From Hymenopellis radicata (Eukaryota > Basidiomycota > Agaricomycetes > Agaricales > Physalacriaceae), in contig JADNRX010000002.1 of assembly GCA_015501595.1 (NCBI GenBank), positions 62,001 through 126,000 of the forward strand: DNA of 64,000 bases, written 5' to 3'. Positions 1 through 12,484 of the stretch are shown here, piece by piece (the first letter of the stretch is position 1; every line of letters starts with the position of its first letter). Made by a program: the position numbers and the translations under genes. Below the pieces are notes generated by a model. That model did no database searches. It was given only the letters and a program-made list of their open reading frames with translations, and was not told the DNA's origin.

Positions 1-3000
1 TGCTCATTTGCTCTCTATTAGTTAACATGATGCCGCTGTTCCACGTTGGAGGTATCGTTCGCAACTTATTGGCCCCTGTCTTGTCCGGTGGGAGCTCTAT
101 CATGTGTATCGGATTTGATGCCATGACGTTCTGGTCTGTGGCCTCTCAATTAGGTGCCACCTGGTAAGTTTTCCTTCTGCACTGATAATTGGCCCCTGAA
201 AATGTGGCTACAAGGTATTTTGCAGCACCTACCATACACCACGCAATCTTGACCTCTCAGCCCGACCATATTATACCCTCACGCGACCTGAAGATACGTT
301 TAATTTGCAATGCAGCCGGCGGTCTTTTGCCGTCGTTAGCTGTCCAGCTCAGGAACCGGTTCGAAGCAGTTATCCTGCCATCGTACGGAATGACAGAGTC
401 AGTATTATTTGTCTTAAGTGGCGTTACAATTAATATATTGCAGATGTATGCCTATCGCTTCCCCGCCAACCGACTACCAACTCCAGCGTCCGGGGTGTTC
501 TGGAATTGCGTGCGGCCCATATATGTCCATTCGTGATCCAAGTAATCGTGAACGTGAGCTTCAGAGAGGGCAGACGGGGGCTGTTTCTGTTCGAGGCCTT
601 CCTACTTTCGAGGGTTACGAGATTTCTCCAGATCGAAATGCACCTCTAGACACCTCTGCATTCTCCCGCGATGGCTGGTTTGATACAGGCGACATGGGTT
701 ACATGGACCTAGATGGATATCTATACATAACAGGACGATCGAAGGAGATCATCAACAAGGGTGGTGAGGTTATATCACCATTTGAAGTTGAAGAGGCCAT
801 TGTCACCTGCGCAAAAGACTCCGTCAAGGTGTGCTGTTTCTTGTACTTCGGTAGCGTTTGTTAACGTTGCCTAGTCGACACTGGCGTTCTCTATCCCTCA
901 TGACGTGCTGCAGGAAGTCATCGGCGTTGTGATTGTAACTCCAACCGGCGTTCCTCGCATAGGTCTCACCCAACTACACGACAGACTAAGGTAACGTTTG
1001 TGATTGAGTTCAACATCTGACGTGCAACTTATACCGCCATAGAGAGCATCTACATCCTTCCAAATGGCCCTTCGCTGTAGTATACATGGCGGATGTCCCC
1101 AAGAACTTGTACGACTCACCCTGGTCTTTTTGCAATGTCATCTAACTCCATTGCAGTGCAGGAAAACCTCTCAGAATACACCTGGCTTCGCGGCTAGGTC
1201 TCGATTGCATGTCGGATGCGGTCCCTACATTCCAGCGTCATTTTCAGGCTCAGGTTCCGTCTCCTCTGGCACCGCTTTCAGATCCGATCCCCTGTTCAAG
1301 AGTTTCTCTCAATCTCGTGGCACTTGAACGAGCTGTTCGTTCCTCACCTGGTGTGAAGGACTTTGCCGTACGCTCGCGGTCTGATGGCAGTTCTGAGGCG
1401 TTTGTCACCATGATACCCACAGACGCACAAGGTCTCATATCATGGCTAGGCAAAATTCTTCACGGTTATGACATCCCACAGCGCCTGCATGTCGTCCCCC
1501 GCCCTCTAGCGCGGACCGAATCCGGCGATATTGACTTCAAGGCTATGAAAACAAAATTCTATCAGGACTACATATCAACCGCATCCAGTCATGAATCCCT
1601 AGTACGGGACGCTGTCGCAGAGGTGCTTTCTCTAGAGCCTAGCATGATTTCTTCGGACTCCGACTTCTTCCTGCTTGGTGGAAATTCTCTTCTGCTAGGA
1701 AAGTTATCATATCGTATACGGAGAGAATCCAATATCTCGCTCCCAGTGTCGTCTATGTTCGTCAACAGCACGGTTGCCGGTATAGCCGATCTTCTCGAGA
1801 GACAAGAACGAAATGCATCAGTCGATTCACTACCTTCCGACAAATTTTCTGAGTTCCACACCCTGCTGGAGGCGACATCCACCCCTCATTTCCATACACA
1901 GCCTCCTTCTGTGGCAGAAACTCCCTCTCCCAAGTCTCGCAGCCAGTGGCATCCGCTTTCACTCGTCTTCCAGATAATCCCTTTCATATTCTTCAATCCG
2001 TTGAAGTCTGCCTTGACATGTGAGATATGTTTGGTACCCTGACTGTAAGCTGTATGCTGACCTTGGAATGTAGGGTCATTACTTCTATACGTCATGTCGT
2101 GGTTGGCGCCCCTCATCACCGACACTTTCTGGGAGCGGCTCGGCGTTCTGCTTTGTTCTATCGTTGCCGCTCGGTTTGCCTGTCGGATAATTGCGCCAAT
2201 CACAGCAATTGTGTTCAAATGGATAATTATAGGCAGGTATAAACCTGGGACGTATCAATTGTAAGTCCTTTTGTAGTTGTAATTGTGATATCGTCTTAAT
2301 ATTCCATACTTCTAGTTGGTCCTTTTATCATCTACGTTGGTGGATAGTCGACCAGAGCCTGCGAACAGCAGGTCGAGGAATATTTTCAGCTCACCCTTCG
2401 CTCGAGATTCTGTACTATCGGCTGCTCGGTGCCCATGTTGGCAACGACGTTACGATTGCGAAAAACGCTCAACTTGGTGAATACGACCTTTTACATTTCG
2501 GTGACAGTTGTAGAGTGGATAGGGCCCTTGTCCGTGGTTTCTGTGTGGAACGTGACGGATACTTCCGCCTGGACAATGTTGTCGTTGGCGGAAATGCTGT
2601 TATCAATACATACACCCAACTCTCTCCAGGCTCTGTTATCCCTCCAGGCACCGTTCTCGGACCTCATTCATCATCTCTCGAGCCTCCCTCCCCCGAAAAT
2701 TATGCGTATTACAATCGTACTGGTATTAGGGAGCCACACTGGCTACTCAAGCTCTTCATAGCGTGGCCACTGTTCCTTATCGTCTTCCTAGCATCATGTA
2801 CGTGTACAACCACTTACATTGCCGACACTGTAATTGACTTGGGTTTTCCCTTAGACGTTCCTTGGTTCGCATCAATTTTCCTCATGATATACCAGACGGA
2901 TTTCATTGAACCCGATCGTACTTCGCTTGTGGCGGTCATTTTCTGGTTCGCCAATCCTAAGCGTGTACTGTACCACGCCGTGTCAAGAATGGTCAGGGCA

Positions 3001-4610
3001 GTGATCACTCCGATTATCCATCTTACACTCGCTCTCATCGTCAAGCGTGTCCTGGGACTCAATAGCGAGCGGCCCAGCGCTAACGCCTCACAGTGGTCTC
3101 TCCTCCGACGTTACATCAATGGCTATCTTCTATCACAGGAGCAGCTGAAGCGTGCCTTTTCCATCCTAGGTGCCCATTATGAGGCTGTTTCTCTTGTATA
3201 TCGTTGCATGGGCGCCAAGGTTGGCGAACGCGTCTACTGGCCAGGCTCAGGTCTTTACTGCCTCGATCCTGAGTTGCTGGAGATTGGAGACGACGTTGTG
3301 TTTGGGTCTCGTTCTGAAATTCTCACCACGGACTGTATCGGAAGCGAGAAGATAGTCATTAAAGATGGGGGTAAGTTGTTCTCAAAGGTGATTTCGATGT
3401 TGCTTATTGACCTACCTCGTTTAGCGATGATCGCGGATCGCGTAGTTCTCCTTCCCGGAGTGACAATCGGGAGACGGGCGGTATTGGGCTCTGGAACAAT
3501 GACCCGTCGTGGCGCTTCTTATGAGGACGGTTCCACATGGCTTGGATGTCGTGCGTTGCATTATCATCTGCCTTGTTCTACTTCTCACTCTCTTCTAAGA
3601 ACGGGGCGAGCCCATCTGTCTTAATAAAGGCTCCAAGGACACGGATCCTAAAAGTGATACGACAACGCCCTTCGGTCGGGCCTACTACAAGCGCAAAGCG
3701 GACTTCTTCGTTCTTCCTTACATCATGATCCTTGCCATCAACGTCGCAGTCGCATGTCTTTCTGCAGCATACTGGTCCATAGGCGCGGTTGCAGCTGCAC
3801 AAGGTCTTCGGCAACTCAGCATTCATTTCCCCGTGCTCTTCGAACCACAGTGGTATACCTTTGGGCTCGTTTTCGGCTTTATCGCCACCGGCTTCATCGC
3901 GTGTCTTGACTGCCAAGCAATACTGGCGATGCTCTGGGTTGTCATTACCAAATGGATTGTCATTGGACGGAGGACCCCAGGTCAGTTTGAATGGGATAAG
4001 AGCAGTTACTGCCAGCGCTGGCAGTTGCATCTCGTACTTTCTCGGCCCCTTTATCGTGGCTTTGGTAACGGGGGTGTATTGGCAACGTTAACAGGCACTC
4101 CTTTCATTGCGTGCTTCTATCGTGCGTTGGGCGCGAAGATCGGGAAAAACTGCGCTATCGATGCTGGCGGGAAGCAGGGCCTTATGACCGAACCGGATCT
4201 CGTAGAGGTAAAGGAAAGCTTTATCAATTTTCCAACTCTGCTGAGTTTCCACGGTAGCTTGGTGACAAGGTCGCTCTCGACTCGTGTTCCGTTGTAGCTC
4301 ACATCAACTCTCGCGGGAACTTTGCCTTGAATCCTCTGAAGCTTGGGAATGGGTAAGCATTCCCATTGCTTTCTGGTGTGTCACGCTCACTGCCATGCTA
4401 ACTAGTTGTGCTATGCGATCTGGCTCTCGGCTGCTTTCTGGAGCGTCAATGGAAGACGGAAGCATACTCTGTGAACACACGCTTCTTACTTCAGGCGAAG
4501 TGGCTGAAGCTGGTGGTGTTTATGTTGGCTGGCCCGCCAGGCGGGTGGACCCTTTGTGGATAAATCCTTTCACAACAAAACTTCCTCCTTTGCCAATGAC
4601 TCCGACTTAA
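1..4610 (+). CDS. Pls/PosA-type membrane NRPS-like synthetase (5' truncated)
   Basis: The 3' part of a large gene; the window opens in an intron whose acceptor is at about 21. About ten short introns join into one frame. Domain order: the second half of an AMP-binding adenylation domain (PLFHVGG, YGMTE rebuilt across an intron, then TGDMGYMDLDGYLYITGRSK near 690-750), a phosphopantetheine carrier domain (FFLLGGNSLL near 1665-1690, Ser attachment site), then clusters of hydrophobic helices alternating with three left-handed beta-helix domains (about 2350-2680, 3190-3560 and 4110-4560). There is no condensation or thioesterase domain. This is the plan of bacterial epsilon-poly-lysine synthetase (Pls) and PosA, where the membrane-linked C1-C3 domains join amino acids by isopeptide bonds. 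By analogy it may make an amino-acid homopolymer or oligomer at a membrane; the substrate cannot be read because much of the A domain lies upstream. Splicing at 3554 (gtgcgt donor) restores the second helix domain. Family confidence is high; product unknown. Confidence 0.85.
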
Positions 4611-5249
4611 GGGAACTTTCCTTATGTACTTACATTCATGGACTGATATGTTCTACTCGCATCTACAACTTATTACTTACATCTTTGTATACTTACCGTT
4701 GGGACATGTACCTACTGTTCGCTACCATATAATACATTACAAGGATTGGCTACAAGCTTGGTGGACAGGTAAATGCTATCGAAGTGCTGATTGTCACAGT
4801 CCTAGAGTTCGTTATTCCGCCGTGGAGCGTCGCTCGAAAATGGACCTAATGCTCGTAAGTTCGCATTCCAAGCTCGTCGTAGCGCTCGAGTCCTGAAGTT
4901 GTTTCAGTCTCGGTTCGAACGGCTTGCCACCTAATTGTGATAGACCGCGACGCGTTTGTTTGCTCGTATTTGAGCTGAAGAGTACTCCTAACTCCTGTGA
5001 ACCGGTTCTCTGCGTCTACACGCTACGAACGCTCCATGCAGAATTGTGAAGCAGCGACAGTAGGATTACTCTTTTATTGACCATTGCGGCCGATACCTTC
5101 CTTCAAGGCGCATTAACCCGACGCTCATTGTGGATAGACTGATTAGCAACGGGTTTTTTTACTGGCGTCTGTCTCGTTCTCATTCTCTTGGTCGCCTCCG
5201 TCTGGCACTCTTACTCTATAATAATTCTACTTGTCAATAGTTACATGTT
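4611..5249. other. Intergenic, convergent 3' ends
   Basis: Between the convergent 3' ends of the synthetase and asparagine synthetase. I see no convincing coding or RNA signal; it probably holds two 3' UTRs. Confidence 0.6.
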
Positions 5250-7549
5250 TTACTCATCGACTGTGTACGCAGCGCTGTGTATGCTGACGCTTCTCCCAGA
5301 AGGATCAGACGCGCAACCCCAATCGCCACGAGGTAACCAGCTGAGGAAAGGTTAGCTTTCAGTCAGTACCAGCATGCAGTAACACTTACCGTACGGCAGT
5401 GCTAGCGGCAGCCTTGCTCTTGAAGAGATCTATTGAAGCGATGTGTTTAGCAACAGCCTCAGCAAGAAGGCTTGCACGTACCATCGAACACATCGCGAAT
5501 ATAGTAGCCTTCTTTAGTATCAGGTGGACTGTCGGGCCAGCGCTCAGCAGCTTTGGAAAGGGCTTCATCCGAGACTACCGATTCGGCGTGAGCTTTGATT
5601 CTAACAAGACGTTAAATGCATCTCGTCAAGTGCGCTGGCTGAATATATACCCGTCAATCCAAGAATACCCAACGCCATCTGAAAACTGCTCCTTTTGCCT
5701 CCATAGAATGGATTAGGAAGATACGCCTATCATAATGTTGAGTTATAGCTTTCAGACGAAACCCATCATCAGCTTACCTTGCCATCCGGAGAACAGTCGA
5801 AAGCTTTCCGAAGGATGTACTGTGACAAGTCAGTAACTTCATCGACGAAGGACGGTCAATATGGTCTCACCTTCTCCATCTTTTGGGCAACCATCAGCAT
5901 CCACTTCCTGGCTCGAACCTTTACTAAACATCTTTTCTTTAGGATCAACATTCATTGCAACCTCCAGAAACGCTTTGTCGAGGAAAGGCACACGAGCTTC
6001 CAGACCCCACGCCATAGTCGATCTACAAATTCCATCAGTCAAACTTTAAGATAAGACTCGGAGAAACAGACTTGTTCGCCCGAAGACAGTCCGAAGTGTG
6101 CAAGTCCTTGACGCGACGCACACATTCTTGATGGAATGATTTGGCGTCCGGCGCAGCGTGGAAGTAGAGATAACCTGCAATCCGTCTATCAGCTGGCTGA
6201 TACGGCAAATTATCGAGGACAACCTACCGCCCAGAATCTCGTCGCTTCCCTCACCGCTCAGAACCATCTTGACACCCATAGCTTTGATTTTCCGGCTGAG
6301 GAGATACATCGGAGTGCTCGCTCGGACTGTTGTCACGTCGTATGTCTCCAAGTGATATATGACTTCCGGGATAGCGTCTAGCCCTTCCTGAACGGTGAAA
6401 ACATATTCGTGATGAACTGTTCCGAGGAAATGAGCTGCTTTGCGGGCGGCCAAATGGTCAGGCGAGTTTTCAAGACCAATTGAAAACGAGTGTAATTGGG
6501 GCCAGGATGCGAGAGTGGCTATAAGAACGTGAGTACATTTGAGAAATTCGGAGAGCGCCGATGACTGACCTTCCTGGTCGACTTCAAGGCCGCTGGGAGT
6601 GGAGGGACCACTGGTTTGTTCCTGGAGTTTGCGCTTACGAACTTCATACTGCGCTTGAGCGACCTTTTCAGTTTCTCGTGCAGCAATGGAAGCGATCAAA
6701 CTGCTATCAAGACCGCCACTGAGAAGCACGCCATATGGGACCTCAGACATGAGACGCTTGCGCACCGCAGCTTCCAAGGTTTCTCGTATAAGGGTCAGGT
6801 CCGCGGGGTTAGAAGGAATAGTGGCAGTAGGGCCTTCGTCATCGCCGTGCCACCACGACGGGTTGAAATAGCGCGTCGTGGATTGATCGCGACTGTCGTA
6901 TACGTGGCCAGGAGGGAATGAGATGATTTTATCACAGTCATCGACGATGGCCTTGAGTTCAGACGCGAAGTACACGGCTCCGGGACGCTTGGAGTTCCAA
7001 CCTTGGTATAAGGTCGTGATACCGATTGGGTCGCGTGCTGCGATGACGCGGCTGGGAGTCACCGACTCATCCAGAAGGACGAACGAAAACATGCCATCTA
7101 GGTGGTTGCAGAGGTCCTTATCGTGCTCCTTGTACTGCTAGACGTTGGCACGCGAGCAAATCGATCGTAGGAGGCGCGACCTACCAAGGGAAGGATAACC
7201 TCGCAATCGGAATGTGTCTTGAACTTGAAATCAGACTTGAGACCAGCGCGGAGGGCAATGTGATTGTAGATTTCGCCGTTAACAGCAAGGATGGTCTTGC
7301 CATCCTGGCTGACCAGAGGCTGGGCACCGGTATCTAGCAAGATATTAGATCTGGAGCTATTCAAACTGGAGAAAAGGACTGACCAACACCGACGATAGCC
7401 AGACGCTCATGAACGAGTACAGCTTCACGTCCGACATGGCATCCCGACCAATCTGGGCCGCGATGACGGATGCGCTTAGAGCAGGCGATGAAATGGACGC
7501 GATCGGCGGAAGGGTTTTCGAGGCCGTGAACAGCAAAGATACCGCACAT
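5250..7549 (-). CDS. Asparagine synthetase, glutamine-hydrolysing
   Basis: Converts aspartate, glutamine and ATP to asparagine, glutamate, AMP and PPi in the cytosol. The chosen start gives MCGIFAVHG, placing the class II amidotransferase Cys at position 2; the next ATG upstream adds an unneeded 11 residues. The glutaminase domain follows ([18 protein letters not shown]), then the synthetase domain with the PPi loop LLSGGLDSS and the later [12 protein letters not shown]. The ORF is split by several 50-nt introns and ends in [10 protein letters not shown] loop rich in Ser, Gln and Glu sits after the PPi loop, as in other fungal enzymes. One oddity: near 5881-5887 the frame must shift by one base (a missing base in a run of T or G on the plus strand) to reach the conserved [11 protein letters not shown] segment. 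This is probably a sequence error. It is divergent from PI synthase with 205 bp between start codons. Confidence 0.92.
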
Positions 7550-7754
7550 GTTGGTTGGTTGCAAAGACTGAAACTGACTCACTCAAACTTGCAAAGTTTT
7601 GCTTGACTCGACACAGACTATCTAATCTTATCGGCCCGATGACACGGTACCATGTGTCATCAGCACATTCACTCGCCGGTGTTGACCTCACACTTTTCAC
7701 CAGTCGTGGTCCGAGTCGTCTATCCCGCCATTTCCCCCGTCTTTCTCATCGCTA
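7550..7754. promoter_or_regulatory. Shared divergent promoter region
   Basis: The 205 bp between the start codons of asparagine synthetase (minus) and phosphatidylinositol synthase (plus) must hold both promoters and 5' leaders. I see no clear TATA box. Confidence 0.5.
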
Positions 7755-8741
7755 ATGTCTACCAAGAACGCCTATAAACGCAAACCGGACTCGGTCAGCG
7801 TCGTCGACGCCAACGCCGCCCTCGGGCTCGCAACTAACCAGACCTACAAGGAAAATGTCTTTCTCTTTGCCCCAAATATCATTGGTGTGTGCTACCATCT
7901 CGACGTCTGTTCACGCGTCTAATGCCGGGCAACAGGATACACTCGAGTTCTTCTCGCGGCCCTCTCGCTGCACTACATGAGCTATCATCCCCGGTACTGC
8001 ACAATCGCATATGTCATATCGTGTCTCCTGGATGCTGTCGACGGGCCAGTAGCCCGTTATCGTGGCGAGGAGTCAAAATTCGGCGCCGTTCTCGACATGG
8101 TGACAGACAGGTGCGCTTTGTTTCATAGCTGTTATCTGAGGCTGTATACTTACTGAAAGATAGGTGCACCACTTCCTGCCTGCTCTGTTATCTAGCATCC
8201 GCATATCCCGACTACGCGGTGGCCTTTCAGTTCCTCATTGCACTTGATTTCAGTAGTCACTACATGCACATGTACAGGTAAGCGTTCAGCGTGGCGTCTT
8301 TCTCGTACCTTTATCTTTCCCTTACTCAGCTCGATTATTACCGGATCTTCGTCACACAAATCGGTAACAAGCGAAGTCAGTCGCATTCTTTGGCTCTACT
8401 ACAACGACAGGGTATGTTCTCTCGCAACAGAACGTGCTAGTCTCAATTGTTTCCACCAGCGAACACTTTTCTTTGTTTGTGCGGGCAATGAGCTTTTCTT
8501 CGTTGCATTGTATCTGGCCAAGTGGTGGTCGAGTCCTATCGAACTGTTATCGGGACCGGGCATTCCAGAGTTCATTGCCGGCACGAGCTGGGCTGGGGCT
8601 GTGGCTTGGTGCTCGTCCCCAATATTCTTCCTCAAGAACGTCATCAACATTGTCCAGCTATGGAAAGCGTCGAAAATATTGGTTGGGGTGGATCTGGCGG
8701 AGCGGGCAAAAGCCAGACGGGAGAAGCTTGACAAGCACTGA
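7755..8741 (+). CDS. PIS1: CDP-diacylglycerol-inositol 3-phosphatidyltransferase (PI synthase)
   Basis: Joins CDP-diacylglycerol and myo-inositol into phosphatidylinositol in the ER membrane. After splicing about five short introns the protein carries the complete CDP-alcohol phosphatidyltransferase motif: LLDAVDGPVARYRG followed by SKFGAVLDMVTDR. The spacing is D-x2-D-G-x2-A-R-x8-G-x3-D-x3-D, with all catalytic aspartates present. Several hydrophobic helices follow, including YPDYAVAFQFLIALDFSSHY and the last exon with FFVCAGNELFF and AGAVAWCSSPIFFLK, then a basic C-terminus (ERAKARREKLDKH). Start at 7755 (MSTKNAYKRK) gives a short hydrophilic head before the first helix, as in fungal homologues. 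Length is roughly the usual 230-260 residues. Confidence 0.92.
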
Positions 8742-8881
8742 TATATTTATTACAAGACTGGCAGGCGCTGTAGCGGGGAAGTCTTTCACACTAGTACGAC
8801 TTTAATAGAGTAATATTGTGGCACGTGACCGCTCAAAAACTTGAACTCAGCTGCTATCACGGACGGCTTCACTCTCCGTGA

Positions 8882-11800
8882 ATGCGGTCTCCAGCAACGT
8901 CGAGCTCGTTGTTCCACGCCGTCAAGACCGTTCGACTCGGCTGGCAGCGTTCAGGACTCAGAAGCAGACGGCATCGGCTGCTCATACAGGCGGCGGGCTC
9001 CCGACTTGTGTCGACGGACTCGTCTGGTCCTCTGGAACCCTCTGAAAATGTGGAATCCACTGCAGAGTCGGCTCCTGTGGCCTCAGAACCTCTAACGCTA
9101 CCACCGCCGCCTCCGCCACTGCCAGTCGAAAAGCCTGAACGTGGTCGACGATTGAAAACAACGCCCGTTGAGACCATAGACTGGCCTGCCGAGCTCGATG
9201 TGCTGTGGGCACCGTCTGAGGACCTAGATGCGGATGCACCAGATACAGCGACCCTCCCGCCGCCCCAAATTCTCGACGAGGCGCTAAACAACTTACTCAT
9301 CACGCTCCATCCACAAACACAAAATCGCGCGGTCTATGCGTCTCCCGACGGGCCTGCGGTCGAGCCGACTCTCGCGTTGTATTGCCCCATCGAAGGCGGA
9401 GACTACGTTATTGATGCTACTGTGAAGGAGATGGCACGTCGGATTGGCGCGGAGGTCCTTGTTATTGACTCGGTGCAGCTTGCTGCTGGAGAATGGGGCA
9501 GTTTTGGCCCAGGTACTTGTTGGCCGTCTTGCAATACACTGTCGTGCTGATCATTCTTTAGCGGCAAATATGCTTCGTTTGCCTCGAAATCCGTTGCATT
9601 TCCGAGCAACATCGACCACCTCTACTCCTGCCTCAAGCTCAGCTGAAGAGGACGATGATGACGACTATGGCGACAACTCAGTTCCTACCGCGCAGATGCT
9701 GTTGACAGTAATGTCCCCTTCTTCACCCCGCGGAACCGTCATGTCCGCGTCCAAGTTGTCCAACCCTCAGCCGAGCAAAGCAAAGCAATTTTTTGACGCT
9801 CTGGTCAATATGCCATCACTAGATGGCGTCAAGAGTCCTCCCGTACCGCGCATCATCTACATTCGCGACTTCCCTACCTTGGCTCCCACATCAGCAACAT
9901 GGTATCGCCCCCTCTTAAACGCTGTTCGCCAACGACGGCGCGGTCCTATCGCATCTCCCTCCTCCCCTGTCACCAACCCTATCACCATCATTTTTGGGTT
10001 ATCTCCTGCAATCACACCTCCAGAAGTTATCTCGTCGCCCTCCTCTTCCAACGCAGGTCGCGGTCTACTGAGTGTCATGATGAACCGTGGCGCTGGTGCA
10101 AGTCCAGCGGCCTCTGCCTCGAAACCTAGTAAAACTGATTGGAATGAGGATGAGGACGCAACAAAAGCTAGAGAGTCGCGTCTTCGACGTCGTTTAAAGA
10201 AGTGGGAACGCGGCGATCCTTCATTACTGGACGAGTTACCAACGCTGACAAACCAGGACGAAGGAGAGGAGGGAGATCCAAAACGCGATAATGTTGTCAT
10301 GCTCGGTGGGGCCGCCATTCCTCTTCCTTTCTTCCCAGTATCGCAAGGCTCTCCGTCAAATCGCAGTCCGTCTGAAGGCGACAGCAAAACAGGCTTTTTC
10401 CGAACTTCTATCCTTGTTCCCAGTGTGCGCTCGACCGCAGATGAGCGTGACGCCCGGATAGAAAGGCGCCAGGAAATTAACGAACTGACAGCACGTATGG
10501 CGATTGGCGCTGTGGGTGGAGTGCTGGAGCGCACCCCCGCCGCTTCCCTGATCCCAAAGGAGTCCACCCTCGAGTTTGATGAGAACGAAAGCGACACTGA
10601 GACTGACACTACTCCGTCCTCGTCAGACGCTGCGGCTCCAGAGGTCTCTGTGTCTGCGCATGAACAGATGTGGGAGGAATGGGGCAAGCGGGTGGAGCTG
10701 TGGATGACCGTGAAGCACATTGCTGACAGAGCCCTTGGAAGCGTTGTGGCCAATAGCGTGTCTTACGCTCAGAAACAATCCTTAGAGCCTACTCTGGTTC
10801 CTTGGGATGCCGTCTCGAATGCCTGGACTATCCAGCGGTCAGCGTCAGAACTGCGTAAGACCTGGTTCAAGGAGGCAGTCAAAGCGGCTCAAGCAGAGAA
10901 GGCGGAGTCTGATACTGCAGCCGAAAATTCCTTACCGACTCTCGACGAAGTGGTGGAACGTATCAAAAATGATCCTGACATCGACTCGCACGAACAGCGA
11001 TTATTGCCATGCATTGTTGATCCAGGTACTTTTGTCTGTCTTCTATGCTCGTTCTTTGTGTTGATTCGCACAAATCCTTACAGCGACCATGCCAACGGGC
11101 TTTAGCCAGGTTCATTTGCCGACGAAGACCATCGACTCTGTCCGCACCATCGTTTCCCTCCCATTACTCCATCCTCAAGCATTCCAACAAGGTATCCTCA
11201 AAGAGCATAGTATTACAGGATGTCTGCTTTTCGGACCTCCCGGTACTGGTAAAACTCTTGTGGTGAGGGCCTTGGCTAAGGAAGCTGGCTGTCGTATGAT
11301 GAATGTGTCGCCTTCAGATGTGATGGACATGGTACGCCACACATATCATTTTCCGAAATGGTGCCCAATCATAATCGTTTAGTACGTCGGAGAAGGTGAA
11401 AAACTTGTCAAAGCGGTTTTTGCGCTCGCGCGCAAGCTATCGCCTTGCGTGGTTTTCCTCGATGAGATCGACGCTCTTCTCGGTGCTCGTTCTTCTGGTC
11501 GCGACAGTGGAAGCTCTGCCGCTTACCGAGGCGTTATCACGGAATTCATGCAGGAGATGGACGGATTGAAGACCATGGCCGATAGTAATGTCATTGTTAT
11601 CGGTGCTACTAATCGTCCGTTCGATTTGGACGATGCTGTTCTTCGCCGGTTACCTCGACGGTTACTTGTTGATCTTCCGGGGGAGAAAGAGCGTGAAGGT
11701 ATTTATGTTCCATCTTGGTTTAGAGTCCAGTACGCTAACATGATTTAGCCATCTTGAAGATCATGCTCCGTAACGAAGAACTCGCCTCGGACGTCGACAT

Positions 11801-12428
11801 CCAAGACTTGGCAAAGCGCACAGAGAGTTTTTCCGGTTCCGACTTGAAACGTTCGTCTCCGTGATTTATCTCTGGCTCCTTTTTTATCATTGCCTTAGAT
11901 CTCTGTGTTTCTGCTGCCGTGGATGCAGTTAAGGAGACTGTCGAACTTCCTTGGCTTGTCTCGGAGAAAGAGGTTCCAATTTCAACTCCTGCGGAGCAGC
12001 CAATGGCTTCCGAACAGCCGTTAGATGAAAAGGAGACACCTGAGGAGTCAACTCAAAGTGATTCAGAGCCTTCAACAACGACCGAACCTCTCAAGAACGA
12101 GACACCTCCTCAATCAGAGACCTCTTCAAATGCTCCTGAGGACAAGCCAGTGCCAAATGTTACTCGCACTCTGTACCAGCGCCATTTCTCCAAAGCAATG
12201 AAGGAGATTACGCCATCTTCTTCCGAGGCAACTGGAACTCTTGCTGCTTTACGCAAGTGGAATGAAGAGTTTGGGGAGGGGCACCGGGACCGGAAGCGCA
12301 AGCAGATATGGGGCAAAGGTCGCTTTGGGTTTACCGACCCGGCGAATTTTTCGGAGGAGGATGGGCGAGTACTCCCCTCAACGGCGTCGGCCGGCGACTC
12401 TACCAGCACTACCACTTCAAGACCGTAA
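8882..12428 (+). CDS. Mitochondrial AAA ATPase, MSP1/spastin-like
   Basis: The N-terminus is basic and free of acidic residues ([20 protein letters not shown], then an Arg-rich stretch), as expected for mitochondrial import. A long variable region rich in Ser, Pro, Glu and Asp follows, with an isolated hydrophobic block around 9850-10010 ([21 protein letters not shown]). The C-terminal third is a single AAA module: Walker A GPPGTGKT at about 11237-11260, Walker B VVFLDEID near 11450-11473, sensor-1 GATNRP, and arginines in LRRLPRR. The end ([24 protein letters not shown]) matches the substrate-end helix region of this AAA subgroup. About six introns, one with a GTTCGT donor, join cleanly. It probably unfolds or extracts membrane proteins in mitochondria; the substrate is unknown. 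It converges on NSE1 with 56 bp between stop codons. Confidence 0.82.
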
Positions 12429-12484
12429 TTAATGCATGCATGGTGTTTACAGTACATATATACAATATAGGTATATAAAGATTA

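Noticed and set aside
4900..4930. B-box-like GGTTCGAAC suggesting a tRNA
   Set aside because: The flanking bases do not form a T-stem, and no anticodon or acceptor stem fits.
1..7549. A biosynthetic cluster joining the Pls-like gene and asparagine synthetase
   Set aside because: The asparagine synthetase looks like the housekeeping enzyme, converges rather than co-transcribes, and no transporter or tailoring gene is present.
9857..10753. A 298-codon minus-strand frame inside the AAA ATPase
   Set aside because: It is the antisense of the low-complexity insert; the plus-strand exon is continuous and splices to the AAA module.
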